Below, in pieces: positions 50,741-58,891 of a stretch of 64,000 bases of DNA. The position numbers were made by a program, and so were the translations under genes. The notes beneath the pieces were generated by a model. It did no database searches, had not been told where the DNA came from, and was given only the letters and a program-made list of their open reading frames with translations. The stretch spans positions 1 through 64,000 of the forward strand of contig CAYOHP010000007.1 of assembly GCA_964403795.1 (NCBI GenBank). The letters are read 5' to 3'. Source of the DNA: CAYOHP01 sp964403795 [NCBI: uncultured bacterium] (lineage in GTDB: Bacteria > Muiribacteriota > UBA6191 > CAZXTJ01). The stretch's first letter is position 1, and each line of letters starts with the position of its first letter.

Positions 50741-52483
50741 TCAGGGCTTCCGGGTGGGCGTCCCGGGTCCCGGCGAGGTCCCGGACCCGGCTCCGGGAGT
50801 CGGGGGTCGGGGAGGCACGGAGAGCAGATCGGGATCGCGGGAGAGCATCCCTCCGTCCAGGCTGACGCAGTCGCGTCCGGTCTGGGACAGGATCCGCTGG
50901 GCGTAATAGGAGCGCTGGCCGCTGCGGCAGACCACCGCCACCGGAGCCTTCCCGGGAATCTCCCCGAGGCGATCGCGCAGTTCGGGGAGGGGGATGTTCC
51001 TGGCTCCGTCCAGGGCTCCCTGGGCGAACTCCCTGGGCGAGCGCACGTCGATCAGGGTTCCCGCCCTGCCCGCCGATTCCAGGACTTCGGCGTCGGCGGT
51101 CCGCAGGAGCCCTCGGCGCAGGTTGGACGCCGCCATGCCGAGCACGTTGACGGGGTCCTTGGCGCTCCCGAACGGCGGTGAGTAGGCCAGCTCCAGTTCG
51201 GCCAGGTCCTCGACCGTCATGCCGGCTTGCAGTGCCGTGGCGATCACATCCGTGCGCTTGTCGATGCCGTCGTGGCCCAGCGCCTGGCCGCCCAGGACCC
51301 GCCCGTCGTCGGGGCCGAAATGGAGGAGGAGGGACACCGTCGAGGCTCCGGGGTAGTAGCTGGCGTGGTTGTCCCGATGGACCCGTACGGTCCGGAAGGA
51401 AATCCCGGCGGCGGCCAGGTCCCGGGCGTTGGCCCCGGTGACGCCCACGGTGAGATCCATGACCCGGACGATGGCGGTTCCCCACGTCCCGCGGTACCGG
51501 GCCTCGCCCCCGAGCGCATTCTCGGCCGCGATCCGACCCTGGCGGTTGGCAGGCCCTGCCAGAGGTGCCAGGCGCCAGGTCCCGGTCACCGGATCCCGGG
51601 TCTCGATGGCATCCCCGACCGCGAAGATCCGCGGGTCGGAGGTCCGGAGTCCCTCGTCGACCCGGACGCCGCCACGGCTCCCGAGTTCGAGGCCGGCCGC
51701 CCGGGCCAGTTCGACCCTGGGTCTCACCCCCATGGCGAGGACCACGACGTCGGCCGGCAGCCTGTCGCCTCCAGCCAGGCGGACGTGGCCGGCGGCGGCG
51801 TCGGGGGAGGGAGGGTCGAAACCTGCCACGGCTCCGCCGGTCCGGACCTGCAGCCCGTGGTGGACCAGGTGGCGGGCCAGGACCTCCGCGACCTCGGGAT
51901 CGGCGGGCGGCAGGAGCTGCCGGGCGGCCTCCACGATGGCCACCTCGAGGCCGCGTCGGTGCAGCTGCTCGGCGGTCTCCAGGCCGATGAAGCCTCCTCC
52001 CACCACCACCGCGCGGCGGGCCGAGGTCCGGGCCAGCCAGGCTTCCAGGGCCTCCATCTCGGGAATGGTCCGGAGGTGGAACTGGCCGGGTCCGCCCAGG
52101 CCGGGGATCGGCGGGCGCAGCGCGGTGGCGCCGGTGGCGAGGATCAGGGCGTCGTACCCGTCCTCGAATTCCTGCCCGCTCCGCTCGTCCCTGACCCGGA
52201 GCAATCGCCGCTCCCGATCCACGGACAACACCTCGTGGCCGGTCCGGACCTCGATCCGGAACCGCTGGTGGACGGCCTCCGGGGTCTGCACCACCAGGGC
52301 TGCCGCCTCCCGGATCTCCCCGCCCACATGGTAGGGGAGCCCGCAGTTGGCGAAGCTCACATGGGGACCGCGTTCGTAGACGGTGATGGCGGCGTCCTCG
52401 GAGAGGCGGCGCGCCCGGGCAGCCGCGCTCATGCCGCCGGCCACGCCTCCGACGATCCGGAGTCGAAAACCGCTCCCGCCCAT
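50741..52483 (-). CDS. CoA-disulfide reductase-type flavoprotein fused to rhodanese
   Basis: 580 residues from ATG 52483, with GGAAGGAGA just upstream. The FAD/NAD(P)H domains (about 1-320) include GGVAGGMSAAARARR, the redox Cys in SFANCGLPYHVGG (one catalytic Cys, as in CoA disulfide reductase), VVVGGGFIGLETAEQL for NAD(P)H and IFAVGDAIE for FAD. The dimerisation domain covers about 325-450. The C-terminal rhodanese (about 460-560) has the active Cys in VCRSGQRSYYAQRIL. This fusion reduces CoA or other disulfides and persulfides. A proline-rich tail follows. The 152 bases to the FHA gene contain no clear terminator. Confidence 0.92.
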   Translation of the reverse strand: MGGSGFRLRIVGGVAGGMSAAARARRLSEDAAITVYERGPHVSFANCGLPYHVGGEIREAAALVVQTPEAVHQRFRIEVRTGHEVLSVDRERRLLRVRDERSGQEFEDGYDALILATGATALRPPIPGLGGPGQFHLRTIPEMEALEAWLARTSARRAVVVGGGFIGLETAEQLHRRGLEVAIVEAARQLLPPADPEVAEVLARHLVHHGLQVRTGGAVAGFDPPSPDAAAGHVRLAGGDRLPADVVVLAMGVRPRVELARAAGLELGSRGGVRVDEGLRTSDPRIFAVGDAIETRDPVTGTWRLAPLAGPANRQGRIAAENALGGEARYRGTWGTAIVRVMDLTVGVTGANARDLAAAGISFRTVRVHRDNHASYYPGASTVSLLLHFGPDDGRVLGGQALGHDGIDKRTDVIATALQAGMTVEDLAELELAYSPPFGSAKDPVNVLGMAASNLRRGLLRTADAEVLESAGRAGTLIDVRSPREFAQGALDGARNIPLPELRDRLGEIPGKAPVAVVCRSGQRSYYAQRILSQTGRDCVSLDGGMLSRDPDLLSVPPRPPTPGAGSGTSPGPGTPTRKP

Positions 52484-52635
52484 CGAGATCTCCTTCCACC
52501 CTGCGACGCCCACCGGGGGTGGTGGTGGCCTCCGGGCCGGCTCCACCACGGGCACAACCGGAGGGTACCGGAGGGGGGGGAAGGCCTCTGTCGAGGGCGA
52601 GAACCCTCACTCGACCAGGTCCTCGGAACCGTCGC

Positions 52636-53469
52636 TCAGCCGGGTAGGCGCGCCATCGACAGCGAGGCCAGGCCCATCCCGAGCGGGAGGGCGAAGGCCT
52701 CGACCGCGATCAGGTGCTCGGCGCCCAGGCTGGCGTTGGGGTCGGTGGTCGCCAGGCAGAGCAGTCCCCGCTCCCCCGAGATCCCCAGCGGCGCGGCCGC
52801 CAGGCTCCCGACGCTCTCGACCCGGATGGGATAGCCCTCGGGCAGGAAGCCGGGGTCCCGGCGGACCCGCTCGATCAGGAAGGGGCGGGCCACGGAGCGG
52901 AAGCGGACCAGGACCGGGCCGAGGATCTCGGCGAGCGCCGAGGCGGGCGCCCCGGCCGCGGCCCGGCCCACGGGATCGGCACCCTCCAGCATCAGGGCGA
53001 AGGCAGCAGGGGAGGGAACCTCTTCGGCCCGAGCGGCCTCGAGGAGGCCCTCGGTGGCAGCTTCCAGCGCTCCCTGGGGGCTCCTCTCGGTCTGGAGGCG
53101 TCGGAGGAATCCGAGAAAGGGGTCCCGGGTTCCGCGCGCCAGGAACGCCAGACGGGGTTCCCTCAGGATCGCGAGCTGCTGGCCGGGGCGGGCCTCGTCC
53201 TCGAACTGGAACTGGCCCGAGCCGGCCTGGATCCGGTCCCCGTCGCGGAGCCTGGAGTAGTGGACACGGGCCTCGTTGACGAAGGTCCCGTTGGAACTCC
53301 GGAGGTCTACCAGATAGGTCGAGTCCGGGCCCGGGACCAGGGCGAAGTGGACCCGGGAGAGCAGGGAGTCGTCCTCGATGGCGACATCGCATGCGACCGG
53401 GTCGCGTCCGACCAGTACGGGGACGTCTTCCACCTCACGGGTGCCACCGGCCCAACGGAGTTTCGCCAT
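52636..53469 (-). CDS. FHA-domain protein with GAF-like C-terminal domain
   Basis: 277 residues. The FHA domain (about 15-95) has GRDP, SRVHF and RSSNGTFVN, the set that binds phosphothreonine peptides. A Lys-free helical linker follows, then a GAF-like domain (about 125-275) with ESVGSLAAAPLGISGERGLLCLATTDPNASLGAEHLIAVEAFALPLGMGLA. It is cytoplasmic, with no signal peptide. FHA proteins read the output of Hanks kinases such as the one at 25090-28086, but no direct link is visible. A TACCCT -10-like box lies in the 69-base gap before the small membrane genes. Confidence 0.85.
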   Translation of the reverse strand: MAKLRWAGGTREVEDVPVLVGRDPVACDVAIEDDSLLSRVHFALVPGPDSTYLVDLRSSNGTFVNEARVHYSRLRDGDRIQAGSGQFQFEDEARPGQQLAILREPRLAFLARGTRDPFLGFLRRLQTERSPQGALEAATEGLLEAARAEEVPSPAAFALMLEGADPVGRAAAGAPASALAEILGPVLVRFRSVARPFLIERVRRDPGFLPEGYPIRVESVGSLAAAPLGISGERGLLCLATTDPNASLGAEHLIAVEAFALPLGMGLASLSMARLPG

Positions 53470-53538
53470 GGTGCTCGTGACGAGGGTACCAGAGGGGTGC
53501 AGCGGCGGAACCCGGGTGTCCGGAACCTCGCCGGGGCT

Positions 53539-53673
53539 TCAGTCCGCCGGAGGGTCCTCCCGGGAAGGCTTGTACCGACCGACGCTGTGCTGCTGGAACG
53601 CCCAGGCCGCCCAGGCAGCCGCCGCGATCCCGACCACCAGGGTCACGGCCATCACGACCTCGGTGGGCCCCAC
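53539..53673 (-). CDS. Single-pass membrane microprotein
   Basis: 44 residues from GTG 53673: one membrane helix (VVMAVTLVVGIAAAAWAAWAF) followed by a short polar tail (QQHSVGRYKPSREDPPAD). It lies 6 bases after the 64-residue membrane protein gene and is likely the third gene of the moeA transcript. The layout recalls CcoS-like small oxidase assembly proteins, but the signature residues are not present, so I leave it unnamed. Support comes from the clean helix, a stop in the right place and operon position. It is short, so a chance frame cannot be excluded. Confidence 0.5.
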   Translation of the reverse strand: MGPTEVVMAVTLVVGIAAAAWAAWAFQQHSVGRYKPSREDPPAD

Positions 53674-53679
53674 CGCGCC

Positions 53680-53874
53680 TCAGCTCCGGCTTCCGGCCAG
53701 GGCGCCGAGGCCTCGACCCGCCATGAAGACCAGGATCCCGGCCGTCATGACCAGGAGCTCGAGGGTCATGCCCCCCGATCCCTCGAGCTGGATGCCCAGG
53801 AACAGCGCCAAGGGCATGAGCAGCATCCCGAGGATCTCGAGGGCCTTGCCGGAGATCGCCAGCAGCCGGTTCAT
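53680..53874 (-). CDS. Two-helix small membrane protein downstream of moeA
   Basis: 64 residues. ATG 53874 overlaps the moeA stop (ATGA). Two membrane helices are likely (ISGKALEILGMLLMPLALFLGIQL and MTLELLVMTAGILVFMAGRGLGAL). No family is recognised. Coupled translation with moeA and the following 44-residue microprotein argues that it is a real gene. Whether it relates to molybdoenzymes or only to membrane transport cannot be said. Confidence 0.65.
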   Translation of the reverse strand: MNRLLAISGKALEILGMLLMPLALFLGIQLEGSGGMTLELLVMTAGILVFMAGRGLGALAGSRS

Positions 53875-55103
53875 CGGGTCGTTCCCTCCGGTCCGGGTTC
53901 CAGGAACTCGTCGAGGGCGATGGCGGGAACCCTGCTCCCGGCATCGAACCCGGTGGCGTCGTCGGCCAGGACCACCAGGACCTGGGCCTCGGCCATTCCC
54001 CGGATCATGGCCGAGCCCTGACCGCCGGCCAGCACCGCTTCCAGACCGTCCGCCCCGTCCCGGACCACGGCCCGCTGGTGGTCCCGGCGATCGGCGGCCT
54101 TGGAAACCCGGGAGGCGAGCGAGACCGGGACCATGCGCCTTCCCGGAGCGGTCATGCCCATGCGCTTGCGGAGCGCGGGGCGGGCCAGCAGCTCGAAGCT
54201 CACCATCGACGAGACCGGGTTGCCGGGAAGGCCGAAGACCTGGGTGTCGCCCCGGGTGGCGAAGGTCACGGGCTTGCCCGGCTTGGTGCGCACCCGGTCG
54301 AAGTGGACCTGGCAGCCGAGTTCCCGGAGGACCGGTCCGACGAAGTCGTAATCGCCCATCGAGACGCCGCCGGAGGTGAGCAGCACGTCGTGGCTCCCGA
54401 GGGCCTCGTCGATCCTGGCCCGCAGCACCTCCCGGTCGTCCACCACGGGGGGCAGCAGGGTCGGGAGACCGCCGGTCCTGAGGACCTGGGCTGCCAGGGC
54501 GAGCGAGTTCGAGTCCCGGACCTGGCCCGGCGCCAGGGCTGCGTCGACGGCCACGAGTTCGCTCCCGGTGGGCAGGATGGCCACCCGGGGACGGACCGAG
54601 CAGCGGGGATGGGCCACGCCGATGGTGGCGAGGAGGGCGATGTGCCCCGGCCCGATCCGGACCCCAGCAGGGATCACGGTCTCGCCCTCCCGGACGACCT
54701 CGCCGGGAGGGCGCACGTGCTGGCCGGCCTGGACCGGACCCTCCAGGTGGATCCGACCGCCCTCGCCCTTGGTCCGTTCGACCATGACCACCGCGTCGGC
54801 GCCCTCCGGGAGGAGCGATCCGGTGAAGATCTTGGCGCATTCCCCGGCTCGGATCCGGGCCGTGGGTGGGGTTCCCGCCGGGATCTCGGCCACCAGGGCG
54901 AGGGTGGCGCGGCGGCCGGGCAGGTCGGCCGAGCGCACCGCATAGCCGTCCATCGCCGAGGTCGGTGCCGCCGGGATGGTGTCGCGGGAGACGGCGGCCT
55001 CGACCAGCACCCGGTCGAGCGCCTCGCCGAGCGGTACCTGCTCGGTACCCAGGCGGGACGAGTGGGTGAGCACGAGCTCCAACGCGTCGTCGACCGAGAT
55101 CAT
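53871..55103 (-). CDS. moeA: Molybdopterin molybdenumtransferase MoeA
   Basis: 410 residues, usual length. ATG 55103 has GGGAGG about 8 bases upstream. Domain I carries PAAPTSAMDGYAVRSADL, then AKIFTGSLLPEGADAVVMVER. The MPT-binding domain has RVAILPTGSEL, DSNSLALAAQV and LLTSGGVSMGDYDFV, then FDRVRTKPGKPVTFA and VFGLPGNPVSSMVSFELL. A C-terminal beta domain follows. It inserts molybdate into adenylylated molybdopterin to make the active cofactor. No other moa/mob genes are nearby. A TAGACT (-10-like) lies at 55133-55128. It begins a short operon with two tiny membrane proteins. Confidence 0.96.
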   Translation of the reverse strand: MISVDDALELVLTHSSRLGTEQVPLGEALDRVLVEAAVSRDTIPAAPTSAMDGYAVRSADLPGRRATLALVAEIPAGTPPTARIRAGECAKIFTGSLLPEGADAVVMVERTKGEGGRIHLEGPVQAGQHVRPPGEVVREGETVIPAGVRIGPGHIALLATIGVAHPRCSVRPRVAILPTGSELVAVDAALAPGQVRDSNSLALAAQVLRTGGLPTLLPPVVDDREVLRARIDEALGSHDVLLTSGGVSMGDYDFVGPVLRELGCQVHFDRVRTKPGKPVTFATRGDTQVFGLPGNPVSSMVSFELLARPALRKRMGMTAPGRRMVPVSLASRVSKAADRRDHQRAVVRDGADGLEAVLAGGQGSAMIRGMAEAQVLVVLADDATGFDAGSRVPAIALDEFLEPGPEGTTR

Positions 55104-55163
55104 TCCCGAGCCTCCCGAGATGGGGGGAGTCTAGCCCAGGACCCGACCCGGGGGAGGAACGAA

Positions 55164-55189
55164 GAGGCGCCCTCCGAAGAGGGCGCCTC
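55164..55189 (-). terminator. Stable UUCG-type hairpin between menG and moeA
   Basis: GAGGCGCCCTC (55164-55174) pairs perfectly over 11 bp with GAGGGCGCCTC (55179-55189). Read on the minus strand the loop is TTCG closed by a C-G pair, an exceptionally stable tetraloop, and is followed by TTCGTTCC. It lies 150 bases after the menG stop and about 60 bases before moeA on the same strand. A terminator of menG transcription or a 5' structural element of moeA are both possible; the T-tract is poor. Confidence 0.65.
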
Positions 55190-55339
55190 CGGGACCTGCC
55201 TGCCGGGATGAACGTACGGATGCAGCAGCTCGCAGGGTAGTCCACCTTGTCTATCGGCGACTTCGGTCCGGAACTGAGGGCCTCCGATGAGGTCCCCGAC
55301 CGGTGCCGGTCGTCCGGGCGGGTCCGGGACTCTCGCAGG

Positions 55340-56083
55340 CTACCGGGGCCGTTCGGCCAGGTGGATCGCCACCACGCCCAGGGTCCGGTTCTCGAATCGG
55401 GCCTGCCGGAAGCCCCGGGTCTCCATGCGGGCGGCCAGGGCCGCCTGGTCGGGGAAGCGGAGGATGGTCTCGGGAAGATACCGGTAGGCGTCCCCCTGGC
55501 GGGAACCCAGGGAACCGATCCGGGGCAGGACTTCGGCGAGGTAGAACCGGTAGAGCCAGCGGAAGGGGGCGAAGGTCGGAGTCGAGAATTCCAGGATGGC
55601 GAGGCGGCCTCCCGGAGCCAGGACCCGAAACAGCTCGTCGAGGCCGCGGTCGAGGTCGCCGAGGTTGCGGATCCCGAAGGCGACCGCGGCCCGATCGAAG
55701 CTGGCGTCCGCGAAGGGCAACCGCAGGCTGTCGCCCACCACCCAGTCGGGCGCCCGGTCGCCGGCCTCGGATTTGGAGCGGGCCCTTCCCACCATGGGAG
55801 CGCAGAAGTCGCTTCCCGTGACCCTGATCCCGGGCGCCATCCGGGTCGCCATCAGGGCGAGGTCGCCGGTGCCGCAGCAGGCGTCGAGCATGCGCATCCC
55901 CGGCGCCGGTTCCAGGAGTTCCAGGGTGCGCCTCCGCCAGCCCTGGTCGAGCCCCAGCGAGAGGATCCGGTTCAGGAGGTCGTAACGGGGCGTGATGCGG
56001 GCGAACATGTCCCGCACATAGCGACCCCGCGCCTCACCCTCCGCCACCGAGGTCTCGGGGGCTCCTCGGATCAAGGTCTCCAT
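55340..56083 (-). CDS. menG: Demethylmenaquinone/ubiquinone methyltransferase
   Basis: 247 residues, usual length. ATG 56083 has GAGGAG upstream. Family signatures are plain: RYDLLNRILSLGLDQGWRRRTL near the N-terminus, the SAM-binding LDACCGTGDLAL, and the second signature RNLGDLDRGLDELFRVLAPGGRLAILEFSTP. It methylates demethylmenaquinone, or the ubiquinone precursor in ubiE organisms, on the cytoplasmic face of the inner membrane. Which quinone is used cannot be read from the window. No other quinone genes are adjacent. The 236 bases between this gene and moeA hold only the hairpin described. Confidence 0.94.
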   Translation of the reverse strand: METLIRGAPETSVAEGEARGRYVRDMFARITPRYDLLNRILSLGLDQGWRRRTLELLEPAPGMRMLDACCGTGDLALMATRMAPGIRVTGSDFCAPMVGRARSKSEAGDRAPDWVVGDSLRLPFADASFDRAAVAFGIRNLGDLDRGLDELFRVLAPGGRLAILEFSTPTFAPFRWLYRFYLAEVLPRIGSLGSRQGDAYRYLPETILRFPDQAALAARMETRGFRQARFENRTLGVVAIHLAERPR

Positions 56084-56198
56084 CGCGGGTCGGGACTCCT
56101 CGGTGCCGAATCCGATCCTGGCCGGGAGCGGACGTCTGCTACTCTAGCGCGGCCCGACCGTTCCAGCCCGGTGCGGTGGCTCCCCAGGCTCCCCCCCG

Positions 56199-57716
56199 AT
56201 GTCCGCGGTAGACCAGAACATCCTGCAGGGCCTGATCAGCCCGGACGAGGAGAACCGGCGGCGGGCGATCTTCCTGGCCGCCCAGGCCCTGGAGTTCCGC
56301 GCCATCCCGGCCCTCACCCGCCTGGCGGGCGAGGATCCGGTGATCGAGCTCCGGTACCTGGCCAAGAAGGCCCTGCTCTTCCTCCAGCAGAATGTCCAGC
56401 GGCGGCAGAAGGCCGCCGGCGAGGCGGCTTCCCCGGAGACCGGCGGGATCCGTCCCGAGGTGCTCAGGGCCGAGCTCGAGAATCCCGACCCGGCGGTCCG
56501 CAACCGGGTGGTCCAGGCGCTGGCCCGATTGGGTGGCCCGCTGGCCCTCCAGCTGGTGGCGGAGCGGGTCGAGCGGGAGACCGACCCCTTCGTCCGGGCC
56601 AGCCTGGCGATCTCTCTCGGAGTGCTGGGGTCCAGGGCGCAGATCCCGCTCCTCGAGCGCCTCCTGTCCGACGAGAACCCGCGGGTCCGGGCCAACGCCA
56701 TCGAGGGCCTGATGCACATGGGCGCTCCCGAGGCGGCCCGCTTGATCGCACCCCACCTGAAGGACACCGACAACCGGGTGAAGGTGAACGCCTATACCGC
56801 CCTGGGGAAGTTCCAGAAGGTCGACCTGTTGAGGGCCCTCGCCGAGATGATGGCCGCCGACAAGGTCTGGCTCCGGGACTCCGCAACCTACGCCCTCGTG
56901 AAGCTCGAACTCCCCGAGAGCGTCCCTCTCCTCGAGCACGCCCTGGCCGACAGCTGGAAGGGGATCCGGCTCAAGGCCAGGAATGGGTTGGTGCTGCTGG
57001 CGAAGAAGGGGGTCGCGAGCGCCCTGGAGGTCCTCCGTCAGGCTGGGGGCTACCGCGACTCGCCGGACGACTACCTGACCCTGGAGCTGCTCGACAAGAG
57101 CCCGGCGGCCACCACGCCCCAGGTCTCGGCGGCAGCCCGGCTGGAGGCGGTCCTGAGGATCGTCCGCAGCCAGGACCGCTCCCGGGTCGATGCCCTGGTC
57201 CGCCAGGCGGCCGGCGAGGACGACCCGAAGGTCCTGGCCACCCTGGTCCTGGCCCTGGGACGCCTCGGCGATGCCCGCTGCCTCCCGACCCTGGCGGGCT
57301 TCCTGGCCAGCAGGGACCGGCGGGTGAGGGCGAACGCGGTGGAAGCTCTCGGCTTGATCGGGGGCACCGAGGCGCTCCGGGTCCTGGCTCCCCATCTCGA
57401 CGATCCCGACAACCGGGTGCGCGCCAACGCGGTGGTGGCGCTCTCCGCCCTGCCCGGCTTCGACGTCACCCCGGCCCTGCGCTCGATGGCCGCTTCGAAC
57501 CAGGAACTGATGCGGCTCTCGGCGGTCTATGCCCTGCTCGTGCTCCGGCGCGAGGACCTCGGGGATTGCCTGGCCGGCCTGGTCGGCGACGGTTCCCCCC
57601 GGGTCCGCAAGAAGGCCGTCGACAGCCTGAAGCTGCTGGCCACCGACGGCCTCCCATGGGCCGCAGCCACCCTGCGGAAGGCCGGGATCCGGCTCGACGA
57701 GCAGGGTTGGCGATAG
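56199..57716 (+). CDS. HEAT-repeat protein
   Basis: 505 residues with no signal peptide. It is built of HEAT-like helix pairs throughout, with repeating phrases VRNRVVQALARLGGPLALQLVAERV, VRANAIEGLMHMGAPEAARLIAPHL, VRANAVEALGLIGGTEALRVLAPHL and VRANAVVALSALPGFDV. At least ten units are visible. Two long blocks (about 90-220 and 310-450) share DNRV followed by NA at equivalent places, suggesting an internal duplication. HEAT arrays make protein-binding solenoids. It is divergent from menG and converges on the ABC ATPase gene. The partner is unknown. Confidence 0.85.
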   Translation: MSAVDQNILQGLISPDEENRRRAIFLAAQALEFRAIPALTRLAGEDPVIELRYLAKKALLFLQQNVQRRQKAAGEAASPETGGIRPEVLRAELENPDPAVRNRVVQALARLGGPLALQLVAERVERETDPFVRASLAISLGVLGSRAQIPLLERLLSDENPRVRANAIEGLMHMGAPEAARLIAPHLKDTDNRVKVNAYTALGKFQKVDLLRALAEMMAADKVWLRDSATYALVKLELPESVPLLEHALADSWKGIRLKARNGLVLLAKKGVASALEVLRQAGGYRDSPDDYLTLELLDKSPAATTPQVSAAARLEAVLRIVRSQDRSRVDALVRQAAGEDDPKVLATLVLALGRLGDARCLPTLAGFLASRDRRVRANAVEALGLIGGTEALRVLAPHLDDPDNRVRANAVVALSALPGFDVTPALRSMAASNQELMRLSAVYALLVLRREDLGDCLAGLVGDGSPRVRKKAVDSLKLLATDGLPWAAATLRKAGIRLDEQGWR

Positions 57717-57751
57717 CCGCGAGGGGCAGGCCGTCGCTGGGGGGCCCTCGC

Positions 57752-58861
57752 CTACGAGATCGCGATCGACGCGGCCGTGTCGTGGTGCCCGTCGAAGAGG
57801 TGGACCTTGGCCATGTTGAAGGCCAGCGGGATCTTCTCCCCGGGCTCGGGCCGTACCTTGGTCGGCACCCTCGACACCAGCCGGGCGGGACCGTAGCTGG
57901 CGTGCAGGAGATTCTCGCTGCCCATCGGTTCCACCAGCTCGACTTGCGCCTCGACGGAGTTGTCCTCCCGGGGGGCGTAGCCGGGCGAGCCCGGGACGTG
58001 CACGTCCTCCGGCCGGACCCCGAAGGTCAGGTCCCGGCCGTCGAGGCTGGCGAGCTTCTTCTTGATCCGGTCGGGCAGGTTCATGGCCGCCCCCCCGGCC
58101 TCGATCTTCCCCATCACCAGTCTTCCCTTGAAGAGGTTCATGCTGGGGCTGCCGATGAAGGTGGCCACGAACAGGTTGGCGGGATCGTCGTAGACCCGCT
58201 GGGGCGTGTCGATCTGCTGGATCACGCCCTCGTGGAAGACCGCGATCCGGTCGCCCATGGTCATCGCCTCGGTCTGGTCGTGGGTGACGTAGATGATGGT
58301 GGCGTGGAGTCGCCGGTGGAGCGCCAGGATCTCGGCCCGCATCTGCACCCGGAGCTTGGCGTCCAGGTTCGAGAGCGGCTCGTCCATGAGGAACACCTTG
58401 GGCTCCCGGACGATCGCCCTCCCCAGGGCCACCCGCTGTCGCTGCCCACCGGAGAGCGCCTTGGGCTTCCGTTCGAGCAGGCTCTCCAGCCCCAGGATCC
58501 GGGCAGCCTCGGCGACCCGTTTCTCGATCTCGGCGGTGGCGGTGCCCTTCAGGCGCAGGCCGAAAGCCATGTTCTCGTAGACGTTCATGTGGGGGTAGAG
58601 GGCGTAGTTCTGGAACACCATGGCGATGTCCCGGTCCTTGGGTGCCACGTCGTTCACCACCCGGTCGCCGATCCGGATAGCCCCCTGGGTGACCTCCTCG
58701 AGCCCGGCCACCATGCGCAGCGTGGTCGACTTCCCGCAGCCGGAGGGCCCGACCAGGATCAGGAACTCGCGGTCCGAGATCTCCAGGCTCGCACCCTTCA
58801 CGGTGGGGTGCTCGTTGCCTGGATAGTGCTTCACGACGTTCTGGAGGGTGACGCTTGCCAC
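57752..58861 (-). CDS. ABC transporter ATPase, UgpC/MsmK/MalK type
   Basis: 369 residues. The nucleotide-binding domain has GPSGCGKST, LSGGQRQRVALGRAIVREPKVFLMDEPLSNLD and the H-loop VTHDQTEAMTMGDR, all intact. The C-terminal regulatory domain has YDDPANLFVATFIGSPSMNLF and TFGVRPEDV, typical of ATPases that energise sugar and glycerol-3-phosphate importers and can serve several permeases. No permease is in the window; the one candidate substrate-binding protein is at 37349-38659. It lies 30 bases after the TPR membrane gene and is probably on the same transcript. Confidence 0.95.
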   Translation of the reverse strand: MASVTLQNVVKHYPGNEHPTVKGASLEISDREFLILVGPSGCGKSTTLRMVAGLEEVTQGAIRIGDRVVNDVAPKDRDIAMVFQNYALYPHMNVYENMAFGLRLKGTATAEIEKRVAEAARILGLESLLERKPKALSGGQRQRVALGRAIVREPKVFLMDEPLSNLDAKLRVQMRAEILALHRRLHATIIYVTHDQTEAMTMGDRIAVFHEGVIQQIDTPQRVYDDPANLFVATFIGSPSMNLFKGRLVMGKIEAGGAAMNLPDRIKKKLASLDGRDLTFGVRPEDVHVPGSPGYAPREDNSVEAQVELVEPMGSENLLHASYGPARLVSRVPTKVRPEPGEKIPLAFNMAKVHLFDGHHDTAASIAIS

Positions 58862-58891
58862 TTGGGTTCCGATCCTGCCGCCCCGAGGGGC

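Noticed and set aside
53539-53673. Naming the 44-residue microprotein ccoS
   Set aside because: Size and topology are similar, but the conserved tail residues of CcoS are absent and no cytochrome oxidase genes are nearby.
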